NCBI GenBank assembly: GCA_001695595.3
Contig: MBPM02000017.1
Span: 620,001-684,000, forward strand
DNA from: Plasmopara viticola
Taxonomy: Eukaryota > Oomycota > Peronosporomycetes > Peronosporales > Peronosporaceae
Direction: 5' to 3'
Length of the DNA stretch: 64,000 nucleotides
Within the stretch, counting starts at the first letter, position 1. Each line of letters opens with the position of its first letter. The notes below the pieces were generated by a model. That model saw only the letters and a program-made list of their open reading frames with translations. It made no database searches and had not been told where the DNA came from. Shown here one piece after another: positions 54,742-64,000 of this stretch. The position numbers and the translations under genes were made by a program.

Positions 54742-55272
54742 ATGACTACCAAGCGCACCGAAGTCCTCATAGGAGATGGTAACTACTACCATTGGGAGTT
54801 CAACATGAGGATGGCCCTCGCAAGAAAAGGGCTTCTGGGGCACATTATGGGCGCGAAGGACGAGAACAGAAAAACGGAGACGTGGTATGTGAAGGACGCC
54901 AAGGCATTGGGTAAAATTGCCCAAGGCGTCGAGATTCAACACCAGACCAAGATTCGGTCTGCTACTCGTGCCTTAAAGGCACAAGGAACTTTTCGCAATT
55001 TCTACAATCGTTCCGCCCTACACAACCGTGTCACTATGACACGGTGCCTTCATGGGTTTAAGATGGAGAGTAGCACTCGCATGGTGGAACATCTGGACGC
55101 GTTCGATGAGCTAGTCGTGGTACTCCAGACGACGAGAGAGCCGGTGGATGAATCAAGACTGCTAGTGGTGCTTCTGAGCAGCTTGCCGGCGGAATATGAG
55201 AACATATCTTTCTTCGTGGAGAACGCCAAGGACATCACTCTGATCGAAGTCAAGAAAAAGCTATTGAAGTAG
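54742..55272 (+). pseudogene. Copia gag
   Basis: ATG at 54,742 and 176 codons of a copia Gag: GDGNYYHWEFNMRMAL, the DUF4219/UBN2-type start, and LVVLLSSLPAEYENI, typical for this family. It ends at a TAG in a Lys-rich stretch, beyond which the same frame continues toward the zinc knuckle (GKCFNCD-stop-TGHSKRDRP near 55,405-55,445). Confidence 0.75.
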
Positions 55273-55419
55273 TCAGACAGACTACAGAAGAAGGTAGCAA
55301 GTGAGAAAGCGTTTCGAGTCACAGACAATGATGGACTGATCAAGGGCAGACGAGGAAGTGGCCAAAGCGTTAAGCGCCACGCAAGGTTGGCGGTTTTCGG
55401 GGAAAATGCTTCAATTGTG

Positions 55420-56460
55420 ACTAGACTGGTCATTCGAAACGGGATCGTCCAGCTGCTGAGAGCCGTTTTAGAAACCGTTCTAGCAGTAATGATGCAGTGT
55501 TTGCTGTGAGGAATGAGCAATCAGTAAGCTGGCTGATCGACAGTGGTGCGACGTCACACATGACCCCTCACCGAAATGACTTGATCGATCTTACGTCAAG
55601 GTAACAATTGCAGACGGCAGGAAGTTACGCTAGAACGGTGAAGCTTATCGGCTTAGATGGAAGACGCATATCGATGATGGAAGTGCTGCAATCCCTGGAC
55701 TTGACAGACGTCTACTGTCGGTGGAAAATCTTGTCGAACGTGGACTAAGTGTGAAGTTTCAGCGTGCTTCGTGCATCATTTGGGACAAGAACGAAGCTTT
55801 GGCAACTAGGACAAGAAATGGGAAAGCTTAAACACTAGATTGTCAGCAAGAGGAGGCACGATCGGTGCAATACTCGGGAGGTGATAGTCAGTGGGAGTTA
55901 TGGCACGCTCGTATGAGACATCCAAGCGAGGACGTTTTAGTGAAGACTATGCGATCCACAGAAGGTATTCCTGTGCTAAAACAAGGTATTAAGACCCTGT
56001 GTGGTGGATGTATGAAGGGCAAGCAGACGATTGAAGCCTTTCCAGGACGCTGTATGACAAAGTCATCACCTGTATTGAAATTAGGTGATGGGACCCATAA
56101 AGACATTTTCGAAAGGAGGTGCTAAATACATTTTGACTTTTGTGGATGATTATTCACGACATGTGGTGGCTTACTTTCTGGCAAAGAAAAGTGAAGTTGC
56201 CGACAAGATCAAGATGTTCAAAGCACTGCATGAGAATCAATGGGGAACCCGTATCAAGTGCCTGCATTCGGACAACGGAACGGAATTTGTCAACGAGACA
56301 GTTACGGATTTATGTCAGCGGATCGGCATCATACATCAGCGTAATGTACCATTCAGTCCCCAACAAAACGGAATTGCAGAACGATGGACGGCACGATTAT
56401 GGAAAAGGCACGGAGCATGCTACACTACAAGTGTGTTCCGACATGCCGGTGGGTAGAGGC
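55420..56460 (+). pseudogene. Copia protease and integrase region
   Basis: Protease: WLIDSGATSHMT near 55,533-55,565. Integrase: WELWHARMRHPSED and CGGCMKGKQT (GAG-pre-integrase/zinc part), then in a different frame FVDDYSRHV, LHSDNGTEFVNE and PQQNGIAERW, the D, D and E of the catalytic core. At least one frameshift lies around 56,085-56,125. Confidence 0.75.
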
Positions 56461-56689
56461 AGTAAGCACTGCGGTGAACCTGATCAACCGATCTCCTAAT
56501 ACAATGCACCCAAACAACACCCCATAAGAACAGGGATTTTAGATGAAGCCTCAGATGGATCATCTTAGGGTGTTTGGGTCTCAAGGATATGCCCACGTTG
56601 ACCAAGCGACGAGGACGAAGCTCGAAGCCAAAAGCTTTAAGTGCATGTTCCTTGGTTATGCCGGAGACACCAAATGATACCGAGTTTAG

Positions 56690-58730
56690 GATTTGGAGAA
56701 AGACAAGATATCAGTATCACGGTCGGTGAAGCTGGACGAGCGTGAAGTGGGCGGCATTTATGAGACGCACCCGCCCAAACAAATAAAAGTGATACACGTA
56801 ACCAAAAACAACGACGAAAGTGCAGTGTTCGGGCCGACAGAACACCAACAAGATCAAGATGAACCTATGGAGTGTGAAGAAGAAAATGAAATCTCAGATG
56901 CTCCAATGAATGAGGAGGAGTCCGACTCAAATGAGTCAAGGTTCGAGATGCTTCAATTACCTACCTCAGTACACTCTGAACTGACAGAGTACAGAACTCC
57001 TACACTGGATGCACAGGAAGATCGATTGATTTTTCGACCGCAAGTGGAACGTTCACGGCGTACACATGAAGCAATGTTGTTGTTGGATAACGGATCAGAT
57101 GCTGATGAAAGTCTGGAAGGAAGCGAAGGACTACCATCCTCAAAGCGGGCAAGGATTGATGAAGACGGCCTTATAGCCGAAGCTATTCTCGCTTACGCGG
57201 TGAGTGTTGGTGAAGAATCAGACTTGCCTACCACGTATGCGCAAGCAGTGTCTAGTGACGAAGCAGAACAGTGGCGATAAGCGATAAAGGCAGAATTACA
57301 GTCGCATCACCAAAACAAAATATGGACACTCGTTCCATGAGAATCAATAGGACGTACGATCGGATACCGCTGGGTCTTTGCTTAAAAACGTGACAAAAAT
57401 GTATGTGTTGTGCGCTACAAAACACGATTGGTGGCTAAAGCTTTTAAGCAGAAATACTCTTCAGTGGCCAACATGAACTCAATTCGGGTTGTACTCGCAG
57501 TGTGTGCGGTGTTAGGCTACAAAATGGAGCAGCTGGACGTCGACACCGCCTTTCTCAACAGTGTGCTGTCGGATCGTATTCACATAAAAGTTTCGATTGG
57601 TGTTAAGGGAGCTCAAGGATTTGCGTGTCAGCTGAACAAAGCTACATAAAGACTCAAGCAAGCTGCAAGCGCTCGAAACAAGACGATCGACCAAGAATGA
57701 CTTTAAAAGCTGTGGAGCAGATCAATGCGTCTACGTGAAGAAAGTGGAAGAAGGTTTTGTGTACGTATGTCTTAACGTCGATGATATGATCATTGCAGCC
57801 AAGACGAGCGACGAGATTCTAGAGGTCAAGAAGATGCTAAAAAATGTTTTCAAGATGGAGGATCTCGGTATGGCGAAGTTTATCTTTGGCATGAGATCGA
57901 CCATAACATGACAGCTTCTACACTAGCGATCAACCAAACACGCAACATTAGCGACGTGGCTGAGCGATTTGGAGAAATAAACGCCAAGAACGTCGACAAT
58001 CCGTGTACAACCGGTCTCAAGCTGTCAACACCACAGACACCAAGTACAGAAGCTGAGCGCTCAAAGATGCGGTCAAGACCATACCGCTCACTAATTGGAT
58101 GTCTGCTATATGTTAAAATTTGCACTTGGCCGGATACCGCATACATCGTGACACAACTGTCTCGATTTCTCAAAAATCCGGGGTTACCACATTAGAACGC
58201 CGCAATTCGTGTACTGCGCTATTTAAATTCGACACGTCATCAGGGGATCGCTTACCAAAGAGGGACTGGAAAGGTGATTGTTGAAGCTTTTTCGGATGCT
58301 GACTGGGGTAGCAACACCGATGACAGACGGTCTGTCTCAGGTGTGCTGATCAACATTGAAAAATCTCCGGTTGTATTCGAGTCCAAGTATCAGAGAACCG
58401 TCGCACTAAGTTCCGCAGAAGCAGAGTATATGGCGCTAAGCTTGTACACACAAGAAGTACTTTAGACGCGCGCAATGCTCAAGGACATGGGTCAAAAACA
58501 AGTGGGACGCACGCAAATATGGGAAGACAATCAAGGTGCGATAGCTTTGGCAAACAACGCGGGCTACCACGAACGTACAAAGCACGTGGACATCAGACAC
58601 CATTTTATTCGGGAGAACATTTAGCATGAATTACTCAAGATTTGCTACATTGATGCGAAGAGTCTGCTTGCAGATATGCTAACCAAGGCGCTTGGAACCA
58701 AGATGCTGAAGCATCTGCGCGAAGCCTTCG
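56690..58730 (+). pseudogene. Copia reverse transcriptase and RNase H region
   Basis: An acidic linker (56,693-57,280), then RT: RYKTRLVAKAFKQ, MEQLDVDTAFLNS, and LNVDDMIIAAK (V-D-D active site, near 57,780), split over several frames. RNase H: SDADWGSNTDDRRSVSG and SSAEAEYMAL near 58,290-58,440, then the usual KHVDIRHHFIRE tail near 58,580-58,620 with a TAG in it. Confidence 0.75.
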
Positions 58731-58783
58731 AAATCAAGACCAGTCAGCAACAAAGGACACACAGCATTAGCGGTGAGTGGGAG

Positions 58784-58929
58784 TGTAATTATGACACCGC
58801 TGAATGCATGTTGAACAGGTAGATGGCGTCATAGTATTTCCAAGTACGTCACAGTTAGTAATTACATATGATAGCCGTTCATTGGTCAAGGTAAATATAT
58901 TCACTTCGATTTTTGCCATCTTCTCAACA
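58784..58929 (+). repeat. 3' LTR of the copia element
   Basis: Partner of 54,552-54,693. Directly before it is a short purine-rich tract (GTGAGTGGGAG), a likely polypurine tract, which supports the position of its left end. Confidence 0.7.
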
Positions 58930-61900
58930 CGCTTCGCTAAGAGAGCTGGCACATCGGTCACAGAATTGCCGGTGCGGTCTACTATGGCAAAACAACTCCT
59001 GTATATTTCAAACCTACTTTAATATTTATCCTCGCTATACCGAAATCACAAACTGGCCATTGCTTTGCCATTTACGCTTTTACAATAAAATTTGAGGGCT
59101 CATATGTTTACTTTAAGCATAATTGTAGCCATTTAGAATTTTAAATACAACAGCATTTATTGATAGATTTGCTTTGATAGCAGCCTCCCTTGGCTAATAA
59201 GTAATAGATGAAATATTGCCATACACTTTGATTCAATCCTGAAATTAAGTTATATAGCGCCACCTCTACCATACTTCCAAAAAGATCACGTGCATTAAGT
59301 ATGGCCCATGTGGCTAGCGCACAATGAGTTCTACAGAACTTTGGTGGAGTAACTTACCGAGCAATCGAAACGTTAACAATTAAAGATTAATTAGAATAAT
59401 AACTTTGTGCAACAGAGAGTTCTACAACCACAAGTTTGAGATGACCTGGGAGGGACCTTAGTAAAAAGTTGTGCTATAGATCGGCAAGGCAAAACAATGA
59501 CGTTGATTCAAGTTTTTGTGTTTAAGTAGACGTTGTGTGCTATCAGACGCCGACAAAGCATTATATATTTATTACCACTGCAAATAAATGTGTAATGCGA
59601 TTGCGTCACACGAACATTGAATCTGCACGTGCAATCTGCACGTGCTCGATTATTTTCTGTTCAGTCCCTTTTCCACTACAGTATTGAGAGAACGAAGGCT
59701 CAAAGTTTTAAAATACTCAAGACAACGACGTTAAAGCAGTGGAGTATGCTGCAAAAACTCTATTTTCCATATATATACTCAACTAATAAATAAGAAAGCA
59801 TCTCTTGAATTTATGTAGCTATATGCTGAAGGCCCTATTAGAAATACTGACTGTTAAATTCATCTCAAAAGATTCAAGAAGCGTTACATGAGCTGCTTTT
59901 TAAGGACAATGTGGCCATTCACGCCAGAAACAATCAGTCGTCACATATTACTCAAGCCATACAAGGAGTAGCTACGAGCTGTAAGCATTGCTAAAGATTT
60001 ACTACAGAATTGAATATCATGGTAAGTGCGTAAAACCTGGTTTTATATTTAAAAGTAATCGTCAATTACATATAACTCAGCAAATGATCTCATATATCTA
60101 CTCTTTCTCTGCGCAAGATGCTGTGTTGAAACCGTTGGACCTAGTAGCACTTGTAGACAGTTGCACGGTATCTGTACTTTTGTAAAGACTCCAAAAAAGA
60201 CGAATTACCTTTCTGCATGAGCCGGTCGCGCACTTTGTACTATGTAAAGAGCTCGTTGGTCTCAGTGAGCCTGAGGAGAGGAGCTCCCGTTGGTCCCAAG
60301 CTGCTGTAACGCACCACGATGTTTAAGATCTAGTAAAATAGTTATTCTCTAAATTTCAGGCATCACAGGCTCCGATATAGCGCTGAGTATGTATTCGAGG
60401 CTGTCCACACGCGACACCTCCATTGATTGCGCTGACCGCGCGTCAACCCTTGCTTTGTGAGTCTTAGTCTGCTAAGCATAAAATGTATTTGTTGATACCA
60501 CTAGATTTGTGAGCTCAGTCTCTTAAAAAAACATTACATCGAACTTTTAACGGTCTTGGAAAGGCGTGAGTCGCTGTACAAAATAAAAAGTCCGAAACGA
60601 TGTGTACTTTTGCTGAACCACAGAAGCGATTTTCTATTCTCAGCACCTCGAGCATCTTGCGAGTCCACAGATACCCTTAGGGTCTCTACAAAGCGCTATT
60701 AACACCCTCGATCTTGCCGGTGAGCGGCCACACGGCGGCTATTAGTGCTCATATTCCTCGGTGCATTGACCATAGAGCTGGGAGGCCGAGCGCCTGTAAA
60801 TTTTTATACTGTAAGGGACCGGTCGAGCTTAAATTCTACATACGAGCATTAATTACAGCTTGTTATTGGATTTAAACGGTCATCATTCGGCCGTGCCAGA
60901 GCTACATCAAACAGCTCATATGAGTTCATGAAGCGGGATGATCGTTAGAGGATTTTGTTGTCCATGAGAGCACCTCTGCTTCACTAAGCACTCCAAAAAA
61001 ATTGTCGCTGGTATTGACGGTCGAGGAGTGTCGAAGGAAGGCGTTCCTGCTTCATCCTTACATCTTCTAAATGAGGTGCGGTAGCTCCTTAGCAACCGGA
61101 TTTACGAAAACTTTAGCGGTGACCAGGTCGCGGTCGCTATGGTGTGATTTGGGACCTTGAAAGGAAATACTATTTTTAGTAATGTATCTAGGAGCCCCGA
61201 CTGCTCTAAGACTCAGAGTGAAGTCGTCGAAAAATCGTTAATTTGTCGCTTTTCTTTGTAATACGTCACGATATTGTATTTGCACGTCAAGGTAGTCCAT
61301 TTTCGTTTTCAAAGTTTGCGCACTCAGCGTCGATTCAGAAGTTGAGAAACCTCAAAGGTGAGTCGGTGTCGACCCACCGAGTAAGCACAATGTACTTAAA
61401 CTCATAGATGCAAAGAACTTTGTCTAAGGCGGCTGGGGTTTAGGCTGGAACATCTTAAAGGCTCATTTTGAGTCGGTACTCGGCTGTGAGATAGTCACAT
61501 AACCCCTCGCCCGCTGCGCTTGTGCCTCCAGCCACGTATTTACCGAGAGGACGGCTAACGATTTGTCGTCTTCTACTTCACTCGATCCCTATTGCGTCAC
61601 AAATTGCGAAAGATTTATCAGCTAAGGATCACCAGGTCGGGTCTCGGTTCTTGAACATCACGTATTTCTTTTCAAACATGACCGATGAGTCTGACGACAG
61701 GCCTGACTCGTATTTTTGGTCATTGAGATCAATTTGACAGCGTTCTCGGTAGTTTTGGGCTTCTTTGCAGCCTTAGCGGACTACGAGCGGCGAGTGCTCA
61801 CTTTGTGTATGTGTGCCTCTTATCACATTTATCGCTGAAACGCAGAGGCCTATGATGACCACCAGGCCTTGTGACACACACACTAGATTTGTGCAACCCC

Positions 61901-64000
61901 TTTTCACGCTGCCCTATTAAAACGTTCGCTTGCTTGCGTCCATAAATCATAAACCTTAAAAACATTTTGTCGATCAGAAATCACCTGACAGCATGCTCCA
62001 TCAACCCCATATATTATTCTTATCCGGCCAAATAAAATTAACCGATCATGCCGCTAGTGCATCGTTGGGTCCTAATGTCGACAGAATATTAAAGACACAA
62101 GCCAAATTACAGTGTTTTAACGCCATACGGCTTTTCGATACTAGTAAGTTATGCTGGGAATGGCAACTTGATCGCTTGCAACGCATGATTGCGTTACGGT
62201 CATTATTTCACCCTCTGTTCATAATATACAAGACAAAGCCGTGTGATCAAGTTTGACCGGCCGAGTTAGCATCATAGGGTGAAGGATGTATTCTACTTTC
62301 CTCGAGGAAGTCCGAGCTCAAATCGCTAGCATGCGCCTTGCTACACTATGCCCAGTAGTTTAAAAAAGTTTTCTGGCCTATACGTTCATGATTGTAAACA
62401 AGAAAGTCATGCTTCGTCAAAGTACATTCTCATAGTCGCGCTCTCCTGAGCCACACACTCGAAAGCCCGAGCGTCGCACGTCGCGTGTTTGCAAGTGACC
62501 AATAATCTCACTGCGTTTACGTTACCGTGATCCGATCGAGTGCTTGTTCTTGACGAAACACAGCTCGCAGCTAAAAATATTGATGAGACACAAAAATATA
62601 AGATGGGGTAACAGTGGAATGAATATCACCTGATTCTAAATTCGTGGGGAAACTTCAGCTTATGATTCACGAATCGACTGTACTTGTCCAAATGGCTATG
62701 ATATGAAAAATCCAGCCTCGATGAACGCACACCGTGAGGCACGAACAGCTTCAAGAGGCAGTTTTTTATCTCTACACGAGCTATGCGGAATGCTGTGCTC
62801 GCTCGATAGCTTAACTAGGCAAAGACTTGGTGCTGGTATTCGGTGTTAGTTTTGCCTCACAAAGCGTCTTAGAATGACAAATTGCTTCTCAGCGATGAAC
62901 GTCAAATTGCAAGAGGCTGTAATTGCTTGTAACACACAAACAGCTGCAGCGAACTTAATATGCGAGTGGGGTTGAAGCTTTAATGCGGCTCTGCTCGGCC
63001 AAAGCCTCATCGACAACCGTCTTTTTGTCCTGCAACCTGTGATTCGCATAATCGTGAACACTTTCTCTGCAGCAGTCACCAGGGACCCCGGGATGAGCTC
63101 TTCTTTGAACTCGATGTCTTTGACTCTATCGGCGAGAAGCGTAGAGCTGCTCAGATGCTATTTATCTTAAGCAAAGGCGTTAAAGCCGTCAAATTTCGCA
63201 AAAGCGGGGCTTAACCTCCCGTGTGTTTTCGGAGTGTTTTTTTCTTCTGCTTGTGTTCGAGAAAGGCGATTAACTCGCTCTGTCTGTATATCGATCTGTG
63301 GACGGTCCGCTGTGGGCATACCCACCATAGTTTCAAGCACAACAAAACACAAACACAAAACAATCCTGAACGCTGGGTACTTAGTCGAAAACAACTCGTT
63401 CTAAGGCCTTGTCATCTGAAGACACATCTTAGGAATAGTGCTGCTGTGTCGACAGTGTTCACCTTGTTCGTTGCAGCCGTAAATGTGCTTTTGCTCAATC
63501 GGTAAACTACGACTGCAATACCTGTGCTACCTGGTGAATCCTTTAGCAGACTAAATACAGAACACATACTCATGGACTACTAACAGTGTAAGGGCGACGG
63601 CAGGCATACCAATGCGTGGCCGCATTCGGCGGAAGTTCTCCCTGCTGGCACAATTTGCGCGCGCACTCATATGTGCTACAATTTGGTCAAGCAATAGTGG
63701 GTGCTTACCAATCCATGCGCCATCTGCTAACCGAGGTATTTACCAAGCAAAGGATCGCAAGACTCAGAATTCTCAAACCCTTCTCATGTGGACCCACTCC
63801 ACGTGGTGGTCGCCCTAATCGGTGGTGTATTATAATATAGCAAGAGCCGCTGCGGATTTGCGTTTAATCGCGCCAAAAGTTTTAGTTAAACTAAAGGATG
63901 CCGTAATAAATCAATACTCACAAAAATGAATAATGTGACTATAAAAAGAATTTACTTCGCATTGCTAATGCAATGTGGCCATGGCGGCGCTGAGATAAAT
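58930..64000. other. Gene-poor right end
   Basis: About 5 kb without a gene I can support. The GC content rises somewhat after 60,300, and short frames with protein-like composition appear on both strands (e.g. minus strand 62,846-63,079, plus strand 63,612-63,840), so this may be an old, heavily mutated mobile element; no family motif is visible. A 13-base direct repeat (AATCTGCACGTGC) occurs twice side by side near 59,620-59,645. Confidence 0.4.

Larger units (their letters stand above)
54552..58929 (+). mobile_element. Degenerate Ty1/copia-type LTR retrotransposon
   Basis: About 4.4 kb bounded by two similar short LTRs. The inside shows gag, zinc knuckle, protease, integrase, reverse transcriptase and RNase H in copia order (integrase before RT), all on the plus strand. 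Numerous in-frame stops and frameshifts make it inactive. I found no matching target-site duplication with the ends as placed (gggat / cgctt), so the ends may be off by several bases. Confidence 0.85.

Noticed and set aside
54552..58929. Copia target-site duplication
   Set aside because: The five bases next to the LTR ends as placed do not match, so no duplication is claimed.
1..64000. tRNA or rRNA genes
   Set aside because: I saw no cloverleaf-like sequence with A and B boxes and no rRNA-like block. A tRNAscan-SE and Infernal run would be needed to exclude small RNA genes.

Overview
The window looks like a piece of an oomycete genome, most likely a Peronosporales plant pathogen (downy mildew or Phytophthora type). 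The case rests on several things seen together: compact, mostly intron-free housekeeping genes; the few introns short (39-65 bp in the best-resolved gene); start regions resembling the oomycete Inr core promoter; long AT-rich gene-poor stretches; degenerate Ty3/gypsy and Ty1/copia retrotransposons; and a family of secreted proteins built like RxLR/WY effectors. The species cannot be fixed from the sequence alone.

Layout. Bases 1-31,311 are mainly a housekeeping block. It holds the 3' part of a large charged unknown protein (open at the left edge), a five-exon membrane protein with MORN-like and DUF900 alpha/beta-hydrolase regions, a 1,744-residue WDR7/rabconnectin-3-beta-like WD40 protein, a glycine-rich secreted protein, a candidate secreted RxLx-type protein, an FBXO9-like F-box protein on the minus strand, an exportin-5-like protein, and a GT31 core-1 galactosyltransferase-like protein. 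The last two sit tail to tail with 41 bp between them. Two broad spacers in this block (15.4-20.9 kb and 24.0-26.4 kb) carry only small or decayed coding-like tracts.

Bases 31,400-53,700 are an accessory effector island. Five paralogues of one family of about 480-535 residues (signal peptide, R-T-[L/I/M]-[S/L] motif where RxLR is expected, EEL/KEL patch, WY/LWY-like helical repeats) lie at 32,970(+), 37,051(+, frameshifted), 39,734(-), 48,525(-, C-terminal frameshift) and 51,997(-, C-terminal extension). The first and third are the arms of a roughly 3.2-kb inverted duplication that includes promoter and 3' flank. The frameshifted copy sits in the 4.4-kb spacer, and about 550 bp upstream of it are two directly abutting near-perfect hairpins (36,378-36,501). 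A decayed Ty3/gypsy element lies between the third and fourth copies.

Bases 54,552-58,929 are a copia element with recognisable LTRs at both ends, gag, protease, integrase, RT and RNase H, broken by many stops. The last 5 kb shows no gene I can support.

Strongest points for follow-up: the effector family with its divergent RxLR position and ongoing birth and decay, the inverted duplication with much better conserved 3' halves (a possible gene-conversion signature), and the abutting double hairpin in the island.
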